The notes under the pieces are model-generated. The model worked only from the letters and a program-made list of their open reading frames with translations, ran no database searches and was not told the DNA's origin. The translations under genes and the position numbers were made by a program. Positions 7,964 to 16,561 of a stretch of DNA of 46,903 nt are shown here, piece by piece (positions within the stretch are counted from its first letter, which is position 1; every line of letters begins with the position of its first letter). This stretch comes from Pseudomonadota bacterium (GTDB lineage: Bacteria; Pseudomonadota; Gammaproteobacteria; Burkholderiales; Burkholderiaceae_C), in assembly GCA_018241225.1 (NCBI GenBank), contig JAFEEG010000051.1, positions 1 through 46,903 of the forward strand. Reading direction: 5' to 3'.

Positions 7964-8263
7964 ATGTCCCTGTCCTCATCCGATATCGCGCGCATTGCGT
8001 CGCTCGCCAAGCTCGACTTGAGCACTGACGAGAGCGAGCGCATGCTCACTCAGATCAACGGCTTCTTCGGCCTGGTCGAACGCATGCGCGCCGTCGACAC
8101 CACCGGCGTCGAGCCGCTTTCGCACCCCGTCGCGGCCATCGAAGACGTGACCTTGCGCCTGGCCAATGACGAGGTCACCGAGCCCAACAACCGCGAAGCC
8201 AACCAGAAGAGCGCCCCGGCGGTGGAAGCCGGCCTGTTTCTCGTGCCGAAGGTGATCGAGTAA
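7964..8263 (+). CDS. gatC: Asp/Glu-tRNA(Asn/Gln) amidotransferase subunit C
   Basis: GatC (99 residues) is the small subunit that wraps around GatA and holds the GatCAB complex together. The protein begins MSLSSSDIARIASLAKLDLS, typical of the family, and has the PLSHP stretch in its second half. ATG 7964 is chosen because conserved sequence starts there; an upstream in-frame start at 7937 would add nine unconserved residues inside the leader hairpin. It is followed by gatA with a one-base overlap (TAATG), consistent with equimolar translation. Confidence 0.95.
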   Translation: MSLSSSDIARIASLAKLDLSTDESERMLTQINGFFGLVERMRAVDTTGVEPLSHPVAAIEDVTLRLANDEVTEPNNREANQKSAPAVEAGLFLVPKVIE

Positions 8264-9765
8264 TGACGAGCGAAATCCAGAATAAAGACCTGCACCAACT
8301 GGGCGTGGCACAACTGGCCAAGGCCATGGCCGAGCGCAAGGTGTCGGCCGCCGAGACCGCCCAGCACTTCCTGGCCCGGGTGAAATCGCACCCCGAACTG
8401 GGCGCCTTCGTGGCGCTCAACGACGACGTGACGCTGGCACAGGCCCGTGCCGCCGACGAGAAGATCGCCGCAGGCAATGCCGGCGCCCTGGCCGGCGTGC
8501 CGGTGGCCCACAAGGACATTTTCGTCACCACCGACTTCCCCACCACGGCGGGCTCGCGCATCCTGTCGGGCTACCAGTCGCCCTACGACGCGACCGTGGT
8601 GCGCAAGCTGGCCGAAGCCGGCGTCGTCACGCTGGGCAAGCTCAGCTGCGACGAGTTCGCCATGGGCTCGGCCAACGAGAACGTGGCAGTGCCGGCCGTG
8701 GGACACGACAAGGTCGTGCCGGTGCGCAACCCCTGGGACCAGGACCGCATTCCGGGCGGCTCCTCGGGCGGCAGCGCCGCCGCGGTGGCGGCCCGCCTGG
8801 CACCCGCGGCCACCGGCACCGACACCGGCGGTTCGATCCGCCAGCCGGCCTCGTTCTGCGGCATCACCGGCATCAAGCCCACCTATGGCCGCGCGTCGCG
8901 CTACGGCATGGTGGCGTTTGCTTCCAGCCTCGACCAGGCAGGCCCGATGGCCCGCAGCGCCGAGGACTGCGCCTTGCTGCTGTCGTCGCTGTGCGGACCC
9001 GATCCGGACCGCGACTCCACCTCGCTCGATCGTCCGGCCGAGAACTACTCGCGCTCGCTCAACGATTCGCTCGAGGGCCTGCGCATCGGCGTACCCAAGG
9101 AGTTCCTGGGCGACGGCGTGGCGCCGGGCGTGCGCGCCGCCATCGAATCGGCGCTGGCCGAGTACGAGAAGCTGGGCGCCAAGCGCGTGGAGGTCTCGCT
9201 GCCGCGCACCGAGCTGTCCATTCCGGTGTACTACATCCTGGCCCCGGCCGAGGCATCGAGCAACCTGAGCCGCTTCGACGGCGTCAAGTTCGGCCACCGC
9301 GCCAACCAGTACGCCGACCTCAACGACATGTACCGCAAGACGCGCGAGCAAGGCTTCGGCGACGAGGTCAAGCGCCGCATCATGATCGGCACCTACGTCC
9401 TCTCGCACGGCTACTACGACGCCTACTACCTGCAGGCGCAGAAGGTGCGCCGCATGATTGCCGACGACTTCCAGAACGCCTTCAAGGACTGCGACGTGAT
9501 TGCCGGCCCTGCCGCGCCCACGGTCGCCTGGAAGATCGGCGAACACGGCGACGACCCGGTGGCCGACTACCTCGCCGACATCTTCACCCTGCCCGGCTCG
9601 CTGGCCGGCCTTCCCGGCATGAGCCTGCCTGCCGGCTTCGACGGCCACATGCCTGTGGGCCTGCAGTTGATCGGCAACTACTTCGGCGAGACAAAGCTGC
9701 TCAATGCGGCGCACCGCTTCCAGCAGGCCACCGACTGGCACACGCGCACGCCGGAGGGCTTCTGA
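8263..9765 (+). CDS. gatA: Asp/Glu-tRNA(Asn/Gln) amidotransferase subunit A (glutaminase)
   Basis: GatA hydrolyses glutamine and channels ammonia to GatB for conversion of misacylated Asp-tRNA(Asn) and/or Glu-tRNA(Gln). The 500-residue protein has the amidase signature with the Ser-cisSer-Lys triad: Lys84 in VAHKDIF, cis-Ser near 167 in PGGSSGGSAAA, and nucleophile Ser191 in DTGGSIRQP. Length is normal (about 485-500). It overlaps gatC by one base, and gatB starts one base after its stop, so the three form a tight operon. Confidence 0.97.
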   Translation: MTSEIQNKDLHQLGVAQLAKAMAERKVSAAETAQHFLARVKSHPELGAFVALNDDVTLAQARAADEKIAAGNAGALAGVPVAHKDIFVTTDFPTTAGSRILSGYQSPYDATVVRKLAEAGVVTLGKLSCDEFAMGSANENVAVPAVGHDKVVPVRNPWDQDRIPGGSSGGSAAAVAARLAPAATGTDTGGSIRQPASFCGITGIKPTYGRASRYGMVAFASSLDQAGPMARSAEDCALLLSSLCGPDPDRDSTSLDRPAENYSRSLNDSLEGLRIGVPKEFLGDGVAPGVRAAIESALAEYEKLGAKRVEVSLPRTELSIPVYYILAPAEASSNLSRFDGVKFGHRANQYADLNDMYRKTREQGFGDEVKRRIMIGTYVLSHGYYDAYYLQAQKVRRMIADDFQNAFKDCDVIAGPAAPTVAWKIGEHGDDPVADYLADIFTLPGSLAGLPGMSLPAGFDGHMPVGLQLIGNYFGETKLLNAAHRFQQATDWHTRTPEGF

Positions 9766-9766
9766 C

Positions 9767-11260
9767 ATGAGCGAACAACAAGTGAACACCTTCGAGGCGC
9801 AGCAACAAGGCCGCCCCACCGGCCCGCTGGTGCAGGGCTATGAAGTCATCATCGGCTTCGAGACCCACACCCAGCTTTCCACCGCCAGCAAGATCTTCAG
9901 CCGCGCGGCCACCGCCTTCGGCGCCGAGCCCAACACGCAAGCCTGCGCGGTGGACCTGGCCCTGCCCGGCACGCTGCCGGTGATGAACAAGGGCGCGGTC
10001 GAGCGCGCCATCAAGCTCGGCCTGGCGCTGGGCAGCACCATTGCCCCGCGCAGCGTGTTCGCACGCAAGAACTACTTCTACCCTGACCTGCCCAAGGGCT
10101 ACCAGATCAGCCAGTACGAAATCCCGGTGGTGCAAGGCGGCACGGTGTCCTTCTACCTGGGCGAGGAGTTCAAGACCGTGCGCCTGGTGCGCGCGCACCT
10201 CGAGGAAGACGCCGGCAAGTCGCTGCACGAGAACTTCGTGGGCCAGTCGGGCATCGACCTGAACCGCGCCGGCACGCCGCTGCTGGAAATCGTGACCGAG
10301 CCCGACATGCGCTCCACCGCCGAGGCCGTGGCCTACGCCAAGGAGCTGCACAAGATCGTGACCTGGATCGGCATCTGCGACGGCAACATGCAGGAAGGCT
10401 CCTTCCGCTGCGACGCCAACGTGTCGGTACGCAAGCCGGGCCAGCCGCTGGGCACGCGCCGCGAGATCAAGAACCTCAACAGCTTCCGCTTCATGCAGCA
10501 GGCGATCGACTACGAGATCCGCTGGCAGATCGAGCAACTGGAAGACGGCCATCAAATCCAGCAGGCCACGGTGCTGTTCGACCCCGACACCGGCGAGACG
10601 CGCGCCATGCGCACCAAGGAAGACGCGGCCGACTACCGCTACTTCCCCGACCCCGACCTGCCGCCGCTGGCCATATCCGCCGATTGGATCGAGCGCGTGC
10701 GTTCTGCCATGCCCGAATTGCCGCGTGCGATGGCCGAGCGCTATCAGCAGGCGCACGGCCTGTCGGCCTACGACGCCACCCAGCTCACGCAAAGCGTGGC
10801 ACTGGCGCGCTACTTCGACGAGGCCGTGACCGCAGGCGCCGCGCCCAAGCTGGCCAGCAACTGGATCACCGGTGAAATTGCCCGGCGCCTGAACGCGCAG
10901 GAAATCGGCATCGAGGCCGCGCCCGTGAGCGCCAGGCAGTTGGCGCAACTGATTGCCCGCATTGCCGACGGCACGGTGTCGAACAACGCCGCGCGCCAGG
11001 TCTTCGATGCGCTGTGGAGCGGCGAAGGCCAGGACGTGGATGCCGTCATCGAGGCCAAGGGCCTCAAGCAGATGAACGACACCGGCGCGCTGGAGAAGAT
11101 CGTCGACGACGTGCTGGCCAAGAACCAGAAGAACATCGACGAATACCGCGCCGGCAAGGGCAAGGCCTTCAACGCCCTGGTCGGCCAGGTGATGAAGGCC
11201 AGCGCTGGCAAGGCCAACCCGGCCCAGGTCAACGCTTTGTTGAAGTCCCGGTTGGGGTAA
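9767..11260 (+). CDS. gatB: Asp/Glu-tRNA(Asn/Gln) amidotransferase subunit B
   Basis: GatB binds the misacylated tRNA and carries the kinase/transamidase site. The protein (497 residues) has GYEVIIGFETHTQLST near the N-terminus, KNYFYPDLPKGYQISQYE (the GatB signature), RCDANVSVR, and the YqeY-like helical tail ending KANPAQVNALLKSRLG. Start ATG 9767 follows the gatA stop by one base; upstream in-frame codons belong to gatA sequence. The last 32 bp overlap the convergent DUF4124 gene on the other strand. Confidence 0.97.
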   Translation: MSEQQVNTFEAQQQGRPTGPLVQGYEVIIGFETHTQLSTASKIFSRAATAFGAEPNTQACAVDLALPGTLPVMNKGAVERAIKLGLALGSTIAPRSVFARKNYFYPDLPKGYQISQYEIPVVQGGTVSFYLGEEFKTVRLVRAHLEEDAGKSLHENFVGQSGIDLNRAGTPLLEIVTEPDMRSTAEAVAYAKELHKIVTWIGICDGNMQEGSFRCDANVSVRKPGQPLGTRREIKNLNSFRFMQQAIDYEIRWQIEQLEDGHQIQQATVLFDPDTGETRAMRTKEDAADYRYFPDPDLPPLAISADWIERVRSAMPELPRAMAERYQQAHGLSAYDATQLTQSVALARYFDEAVTAGAAPKLASNWITGEIARRLNAQEIGIEAAPVSARQLAQLIARIADGTVSNNAARQVFDALWSGEGQDVDAVIEAKGLKQMNDTGALEKIVDDVLAKNQKNIDEYRAGKGKAFNALVGQVMKASAGKANPAQVNALLKSRLG

Positions 11261-11939
11261 CGCCGCCGGTGGCCGCTGCGGGCTGCGGTGGCCACAGCTT
11301 GGACAGGCGGACTCGTTCGTCATCGAAGCGCGCATTCACGCGCTTCTTCTCGTCTTCCTGGTCGGCGATGAAGCGGTTCTGCACCGCCACGCTCTGCAGG
11401 ATGTCGTCCAGCTCGCGCTTGAGCGAGGCGGGCGCGCGGCTGATGTCCTTGCTGTAGAACTCCAGTTCCTCGTCCACCTTCTTGCGGTCCTGGGCCAGCT
11501 CGCCCACGCGCTTGCGGGCGGCCTGGATCACCGCGTCGATCTGGGCCAGCGCGTCGGCGCGCTCGCGGTCGTGCGCGGCCGGCGTGGGGTAGCGGATGAG
11601 CAGGGCACGCTCGCGGCGGCGCTCTTCCTGGGCGCGCAGTGCAGCCTGCTGGGCCTGGCGGTCCTTCTCGTCGCGCTCGGCCTGCTCGCGGGCAGAAAGC
11701 GTCGGGTCGACCTTGCGCTTGACGGTTCCACTGGGGTTGAGTTCGCGTTGCTCGCGGTCGCTGCAATCGGCAATCGGACGGTCGGCCGTGATGGTGCGCC
11801 CGCGCGAGTCGACACAGGAGTAGATACCCGCGCTGCTGGCGGCGGCGTCACCGCGCTGCTGCTGCTGGGCCTGCGCAGGCAGCGTGCAGGTCAGCAGCGC
11901 AAGGCTGCCGGCAAGGGCATGAAAGGCGAACTGGCGCAC
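11229..11939 (-). CDS. DUF4124 domain-containing exported protein with coiled coil
   Basis: A 236-residue protein with an N-terminal signal peptide (cleavage after ...LPAQA), then a DUF4124-like segment with IYSCVDSRGRTITADRPI and a second Cys in DCSDRE. A charged helical region (about 85-150, rich in R, E, A, Q) and a second helical stretch near the C-terminus are probably coiled coils. Function unknown; DUF4124 proteins are periplasmic and common in Proteobacteria. GTG 11939 is chosen because GAGG lies 8 nt upstream; GTG 11948 is an alternative. The end is antisense to the last 32 bp of gatB. Confidence 0.75.
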   Translation of the reverse strand: MRQFAFHALAGSLALLTCTLPAQAQQQQRGDAAASSAGIYSCVDSRGRTITADRPIADCSDREQRELNPSGTVKRKVDPTLSAREQAERDEKDRQAQQAALRAQEERRRERALLIRYPTPAAHDRERADALAQIDAVIQAARKRVGELAQDRKKVDEELEFYSKDISRAPASLKRELDDILQSVAVQNRFIADQEDEKKRVNARFDDERVRLSKLWPPQPAAATGGVTPTGTSTKR

Positions 11940-12001
11940 CGGCAACACCTCGGTCGGTCGACGACAAAAGAATGGATGGAATCGAACAAGCGCCGCTGGC
12001 T

Positions 12002-12700
12002 TCAGGCCGCCCCGTAGCGGGCCCGGTAGGCCAGCACAGCTTGCTTGTGCTCGTCCAGGCCGTTGTCGGCCCGGGTGCTCAGATACTGAAGCAAGTCGCC
12101 CAGCGAGGCAATCGAGACAACCTGCATGCCCAGTTGATTGCGCACGTACTGCACGGCGCTGTGGTCCACGTCCACGCCGTTTTCGGTGGCTTTCTCCTGC
12201 CGGTCCAGCGCAATGGCCACGGCATGCGGCGTGGCGCCGGCAGCCCGGATGGCAGCAATCGACTCTCTGACAGCGGTGCCTGCGGACATCACGTCATCGA
12301 CGATCAGCACCCGGCCCTTGAGCGGTGCGCCCACCAGGGTGCCGCCTTCGCCGTGGTCCTTGGCTTCCTTGCGGTTGTAAGCAAAAGGAATGTTGCGTCC
12401 GCGCCGCGCCAGTTCGGTGGCAACCGTGGCGCCCAGCGGAATGCCCTTGTAGGCGGGCCCGAAGATCATGTCGAACTCCAGGCCGCTGGCGATCAGCCGG
12501 TCTGCATAGAATTCCGCCAGCCGCGCCATCTTGGCGCCATCGTCGAACAGGCCGGCATTGAAGAAGTAGGGGCTCATGCGCCCGGCCTTGGTCTTGAACT
12601 GACCGAAGCGAAGCACCCCCGAATCCAGCGCGAATTGCACGAATTGCTGGGCAATCTCGCCTTCGCCGGCGTTGCCCTTTTCCACCACCTCTGAAGCCAT
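12002..12700 (-). CDS. pyrE: Orotate phosphoribosyltransferase
   Basis: PyrE makes orotidine 5'-phosphate from orotate and PRPP in pyrimidine synthesis. The 232-residue protein has the PRPP-binding loop VLIVDDVMSAGTA (about 131-143), the catalytic flexible loop with RKEAKDHGEGG (about 110-120), and FGPAYKGIPLG. Start ATG 12700 is supported by an AAGGAAGGA Shine-Dalgarno; the frame stays open upstream but reads into the divergent nuclease gene. The spacer to the neighbour's start codon is only 13 bp, so its promoter must lie inside that gene. Confidence 0.96.
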   Translation of the reverse strand: MASEVVEKGNAGEGEIAQQFVQFALDSGVLRFGQFKTKAGRMSPYFFNAGLFDDGAKMARLAEFYADRLIASGLEFDMIFGPAYKGIPLGATVATELARRGRNIPFAYNRKEAKDHGEGGTLVGAPLKGRVLIVDDVMSAGTAVRESIAAIRAAGATPHAVAIALDRQEKATENGVDVDHSAVQYVRNQLGMQVVSIASLGDLLQYLSTRADNGLDEHKQAVLAYRARYGAA

Positions 12701-12713
12701 TGGGAATCCTTCC

Positions 12714-13517
12714 TTGTTCAAACTGACCAGCCTCAACCTCAACGGCTTGCGTTCGGCCACCACCAAAGGCGTCGCCGACTGGGTGGCGCAAATGTCGCCG
12801 GATTGTATTTGTATGCAGGAGATACGCGTGCAGGCCAGCGACATCGAAGGCCGCTTCGAGGAAATGGCCGGTCTCAAGGGACATTTTCACTTCGCCGAGA
12901 AGAAGGGCTACGCCGGCACCGCCGTCTATACCAAGCATGCACCCAGCGACGTGAAGGTGGGCTGGGGAGACAAGGAATTCGACGCCGAAGGCCGCTACCT
13001 CGAGCTGCGCTTTGACACCCCCAAGCGCAAGTTCTCGGTGATCAGCTGCTACTTTCCTAGCGGCTCGTCGGGCGAGGAGCGCCAGGCCGCCAAGTTCCGC
13101 TTCCTGGCCAGCTTCTTCCCGCACCTGGTGCAGCTCAAGAAGCAGCGCGAATTCGTGCTGTGCGGCGACATCAACATCGCGCACAAGGAAGCCGACCTGA
13201 AGAACTGGAAGGGCAACCTGAAGAACAGTGGCTTCCTGCCAGAGGAGCGCGCCTGGATGACGCGGCTGCTGGACGCCGGCGCCGAGGGCGCGGTCCTGGT
13301 GGACGTGTACCGACTGCTCAAGCCCGACACCACCGACGACTGCTACACCTGGTGGAGCAACCGCGGGCAGGCGCGCGCCAAGAACGTGGGCTGGCGGCTG
13401 GACTACCACCTGGCCACGCCGGCCTTCGCCAAGCTGGCCAGGAACGAAGAGATCTACAAGACCATCCGCTTCAGCGACCACGCGCCCATCACGGTGGACT
13501 ACGAGTTCACCCTTTGA
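12714..13517 (+). CDS. xth: Exodeoxyribonuclease III / AP endonuclease family
   Basis: A 267-residue endonuclease/exonuclease/phosphatase-fold enzyme expected to cut at abasic sites in base excision repair. Visible motifs: LNLNGLRSA at the N-terminus (metal Asn), CMQEIRVQ (metal Glu), YAGTAVYTK, LCGDINIAHKEADL (Asp/Asn), WWSNRGQARAKNVGWRLDY and FSDHAPITVDYEF (catalytic Asp-His). The start is probably TTG 12714, giving MFKLTSLNLNG; the only in-frame starts further up lie inside pyrE. This TTG lies within the complement of pyrE's Shine-Dalgarno. A separate exoIII paralog elsewhere in the genome is possible. Confidence 0.93.
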   Translation: MFKLTSLNLNGLRSATTKGVADWVAQMSPDCICMQEIRVQASDIEGRFEEMAGLKGHFHFAEKKGYAGTAVYTKHAPSDVKVGWGDKEFDAEGRYLELRFDTPKRKFSVISCYFPSGSSGEERQAAKFRFLASFFPHLVQLKKQREFVLCGDINIAHKEADLKNWKGNLKNSGFLPEERAWMTRLLDAGAEGAVLVDVYRLLKPDTTDDCYTWWSNRGQARAKNVGWRLDYHLATPAFAKLARNEEIYKTIRFSDHAPITVDYEFTL

Positions 13518-13535
13518 GCGCTGGCGGGCACGGCC

Positions 13536-13952
13536 TCACTCCGCTTCGAACAGCACGTCCTGCGCGCCTTCCCACAGCACCTTGCGGCCCAGCGCGGGCA
13601 ACTGTTCGCGCCCTTCGATGATGGTCAGGAAGTGGTTGCCGGCCAACTGGCCCAGCTTGCTCGAGAAGCTGCAGGGGCCGTAGGCCAGGATGATTTCCGT
13701 TTCGCTGTAGCCGCCGGGGTAGAAAAGGATGTCGCCCACCGACGGATGGCTGTGCGCATTCTCGAAGCCCACGCCGAGCTGGAATTCGCCCAAAGGCACC
13801 CACACGCCCTCGCCGCTCCAGCGCACGTGAATGAGCTTTTGCCGATAGGGCAGCAGCTTCTCGAAGGCGGCCACCGTCAGCGGCGCTTGGGGGTGTGTTT
13901 CGGCCACGAAACGCAGGCCGGCGGCGATGATTCGAATTCGTTTGCTTGTCAT
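13536..13952 (-). CDS. DUF3830 family protein (cyclophilin-like fold)
   Basis: A 138-residue soluble protein resembling the DUF3830 family, which is predicted to have a cyclophilin-like beta-barrel. Recognisable stretches are VRWSGEGVWVPLGEF, FENAHSHPSVGDILFYPGG and SETEIILAYG. No enzymatic role is established. DUF3830 genes often sit near amidohydrolase or amino-acid/peptide catabolism genes; here it is divergent from an SDR gene across 86 bp and convergent with the xth-like gene, 18 bp from its stop. Full length by eye, intact frame. Confidence 0.7.
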   Translation of the reverse strand: MTSKRIRIIAAGLRFVAETHPQAPLTVAAFEKLLPYRQKLIHVRWSGEGVWVPLGEFQLGVGFENAHSHPSVGDILFYPGGYSETEIILAYGPCSFSSKLGQLAGNHFLTIIEGREQLPALGRKVLWEGAQDVLFEAE

Positions 13953-14038
13953 GCCATCTCCATCATCTGTTCTGCTGCAGCAAAGGGCCGCAGCATAGAC
14001 AAAAATCGCCCGCGATCGATCAACCCGGAAAGGAAGCC

Positions 14039-14752
14039 ATGACCACCCACGAGAACCCGCCCGTCGCCATCGTCACCGCAGCCGGCCGCGGCATGGGGGC
14101 GGCCATTGCACGCGAGCTGCATTCGCGCGGCTACCGCCTGGCGCTCATGTCGCCCTCGGGCTCGGCCGAAGCACTGGCCAAGGAGCTGGGCGGCTTCGGC
14201 CTGAGCGGCTCGGTCGCCAACCCCGACGACCTGAAGCGACTGGTGGATGGCACCGTGGCCGCATTCGGCCGCGTGGACGCCGTGGTCAACCACACCGGCC
14301 ATCCGCCCAAGGGCGACCTGCTGGACATCGCCGACGAGAGCTGGGCGCTGGGCAACGACATGATGGTGCTGTCGGTGCAGCGCATGGCGCGGCTGGTCAC
14401 GCCGTTGATGCTCCAGCAGGGCAAGGGCGCCTTCGTGAACATCACCACCTTCGCGGCCTTCGAGCCTTCGCCGAAATTCCCGGTGTCGTGCGTCTACCGC
14501 GCGGCCGTGGGCGCCTTCACCAAGCTCTACGCCGACCGCTACGCTGCCAGCAACATCCGCATGAACGCGCTGCTGCCCGGCTATATCGACAGCCTGGCCC
14601 ACAAGCCGGAAATCGCCGATGGCATTCCGATGGCGCGACTGGGCACGGTGCAGGAAATCGCCAAGACGGCGGCCTTCCTGCTGTCGGACGACGCGGGCTA
14701 CATCACGGGGCAGAACATCCGGGTGGACGGGGGCATCACCCGGCACGTCTGA
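14039..14752 (+). CDS. SDR-fold protein lacking the classical YxxxK catalytic pair
   Basis: A 237-residue Rossmann protein of short-chain dehydrogenase/reductase type. The nucleotide motif TAAGRGMGAA (about 13-22), NHTG (84-87) in place of NNAG, and the C-terminal GYITGQNIRVDGG are clear. Where classical SDRs have YxxxK, this protein reads FPVSCVYRAAVGAFTK (147-162). Aligned on the following Ala-Ala-Val, Tyr is replaced by Ser150 and Lys by Arg154; Tyr153 exists but has Val at +4. It may be a non-catalytic or mechanistically different SDR. Start ATG 14039 has GGAAAGGA upstream. Divergent from the DUF3830 gene. Confidence 0.8.
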   Translation: MTTHENPPVAIVTAAGRGMGAAIARELHSRGYRLALMSPSGSAEALAKELGGFGLSGSVANPDDLKRLVDGTVAAFGRVDAVVNHTGHPPKGDLLDIADESWALGNDMMVLSVQRMARLVTPLMLQQGKGAFVNITTFAAFEPSPKFPVSCVYRAAVGAFTKLYADRYAASNIRMNALLPGYIDSLAHKPEIADGIPMARLGTVQEIAKTAAFLLSDDAGYITGQNIRVDGGITRHV

Positions 14753-14768
14753 GTCATCGGCTTGCCGG

Positions 14769-15668
14769 CTATCCGTAGGCCAGCAGCATCTTCATGAAGC
14801 TGATGCCGTTGCGCTGGCCTTTGTCTTCGTCGCAGTTGTTGAACACGATGTGCGCGTGCCTGGTCTTGTAGGCCAGGCGCACCAGTTCCGCCATCAGCTC
14901 GCGCAGTTCCGCGTCGGGGTAGTCGTAGTCGAATCGCTCGGCCGCCGACGCGGCGCCCTTGGCGTTGTAGGTCAGCGTGTTGCGGCCGTGCAGGCGAAGC
15001 AGCAGGTAGTCCGGGTGCGTGAGCTCCCACACCTGCGGCACGCTGTTGTCCGCCCCCTGGGGACCGTCGACGATGGTGTGCACCAGCCCGTGCTCGCGCA
15101 GAAAGTCCAGCGTGCTGGCGGTGCGCTCGGGCCCGTCCCACCATGACCTGTGCCGGAATTCGATGCTCAGCGTGTGCTGCGGCAGCCAGGTCAGGCACTT
15201 CTCGATGTGCGCCATGGCTTCCTTGCTGAAGCGCACGGCAGGCGGAAACTGGAAGTCCACCAGGCCCAGCTTGCCGGACAGGCGCAGCGGCTCCAGCGCC
15301 TGGGCAAAACGCAGCCACAGCTCCGCGCGGATCTCCTCGGGCACGGTCTTGTAGTACAGGCGCTGGCCGCCCCCGCCCAGGGCCTGCTGCAAGTCCTTGT
15401 GCAGTACCTTCGTCTCGGTCCAATGGCCGGTGAAGAGGCGAAACGCCTTCACGTTGAAGACGAATTCGTCGGGCGTGCGCAGCGCCCAGGCCTGCGCGGT
15501 GGCAGGCGTCGGAATGGCGTAGTAGCTGGAATCGACTTCCACCAGCGGGAAGTTCGATGCGTAAAAGCGCAGCCGCGCCTCGGGCGTCTTGCAGTCGGGC
15601 GGGTAGAAGCGGCCGCAGTCGATCAGGGTCTTGTCAGTCCACGACGCGGTGCCGACAAGGAATCTCAT
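14769..15668 (-). CDS. DUF72 domain protein (YecE-like TIM barrel)
   Basis: A 299-residue member of the DUF72/YecE family. It begins MRFLVGTASWTDKTLIDCGR and contains FYASNFPLVEVDSSYYA, VFNVKAFRLFTGH, KLGLVDFQFPP, IEFRHRSW and HIVFNNCDEDKGQRNG, which are characteristic blocks of the family. The biochemical function is not established, although a (beta/alpha)8 barrel is known from structures. ATG 15668 is used: the frame continues upstream only into the neighbouring M48 gene. The facing SDR gene ends 16 bp away. Confidence 0.88.
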   Translation of the reverse strand: MRFLVGTASWTDKTLIDCGRFYPPDCKTPEARLRFYASNFPLVEVDSSYYAIPTPATAQAWALRTPDEFVFNVKAFRLFTGHWTETKVLHKDLQQALGGGGQRLYYKTVPEEIRAELWLRFAQALEPLRLSGKLGLVDFQFPPAVRFSKEAMAHIEKCLTWLPQHTLSIEFRHRSWWDGPERTASTLDFLREHGLVHTIVDGPQGADNSVPQVWELTHPDYLLLRLHGRNTLTYNAKGAASAAERFDYDYPDAELRELMAELVRLAYKTRHAHIVFNNCDEDKGQRNGISFMKMLLAYG

Positions 15669-15679
15669 GCAGCAGCTTC

Positions 15680-16525
15680 CTAGCGCCTGGCCGCCTGGTA
15701 GAGCCCCTCGACCTTCGGAATGTTCTCCTGCAGGTTGCGGATGCGATCGGGGCCGGTGGGGTGGGTGGACAGGAAGCTCAGGCTGCCGCTCTGGCTGGAC
15801 GCCGATGCATTGCCCATCTTCTGCCACAGCGTGACCGAGGCTTGCGGATTGAAGCCGGCGCGCGCAGCCAGCTCGAGGCCCACCAGGTCGGCTTCGGATT
15901 CGTCGGTGCGGCTGAACTGCAGCGACAGCAGCTGCGTGGCGCCTCGCGCCGCCAGGTCACCCACCTGCCCCAGCCCCAGGAGCTGCGCACCAATGGACAA
16001 GGCCAGGCCGGTGCCGGTGCGTTTGGCCAGTTGTTCGCGCGCATGCTCGCGCAGCGCGTGCGCCACCTCGTGGCCCATCACCATGGCGACCTCGTCGTCG
16101 GTGAGCTTGAGCTGGTCGAGGATGCCTGTGTAGAAGGCGATCTTGCCGCCTGGCATGCAGAAGGCGTTGACCTGCTTGCTGCCGATCAGGTTGACCTCCC
16201 ACTTCCACTGCGCGGCGCGCGGATTCCACTGCGGCGCAAAGGGAATGATGCGCCCGGCGATGGTGCGCAGCCGGCGCAGCTGCGCATTGCCGTCGGGGGC
16301 CAGCGCGCCTTTTTCCCGGGCCTGGGCCAGCAACTGGGCATATTGCTGCGCGCCGGCCTGCTCCAGGTCTTCGGCCGGCACGATGTTGCGGGCCGCCGAG
16401 GGCGCACCCACGTTCACCTGCGCCAGCACCGGCGATGCGATGCCCGCGCCGGCAGCCAGCAGGAAGGCGCGGCGCGCCCGCTCTGGCAGGCCGCGCCCGG
16501 AGGAAAAATGGCAGTTCAAGCACAT
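15680..16525 (-). CDS. M48 family metallopeptidase (BepA/LoiP-like), exported
   Basis: A 281-residue zinc metallopeptidase with HEVAH (H152-E153-H156) and the third ligand Glu211 in TDESEADLVGLELAARAGFNP. M48 proteases of this type act in envelope quality control in the periplasm. The N-terminus contains ERARRAFLLAAGAGIASPVLA, a twin-arginine-like (RRAFL) hydrophobic signal. ATG 16525 is the only plausible ATG nearby, though no Shine-Dalgarno is visible and a later start just before the signal is possible. Divergent from the AmpG-like gene with 36 bp between start codons, and followed by DUF72 after 11 bp. Confidence 0.88.
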   Translation of the reverse strand: MCLNCHFSSGRGLPERARRAFLLAAGAGIASPVLAQVNVGAPSAARNIVPAEDLEQAGAQQYAQLLAQAREKGALAPDGNAQLRRLRTIAGRIIPFAPQWNPRAAQWKWEVNLIGSKQVNAFCMPGGKIAFYTGILDQLKLTDDEVAMVMGHEVAHALREHAREQLAKRTGTGLALSIGAQLLGLGQVGDLAARGATQLLSLQFSRTDESEADLVGLELAARAGFNPQASVTLWQKMGNASASSQSGSLSFLSTHPTGPDRIRNLQENIPKVEGLYQAARR

Positions 16526-16561
16526 GCGGGAATAATAAGGAGAGCTCACCTCACTGTCTGC

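Noticed and set aside
8050..9819. 589-codon open frame antisense to gatC and gatA
   Set aside because: Shadow of the amidase genes; no recognisable domain or ribosome site.
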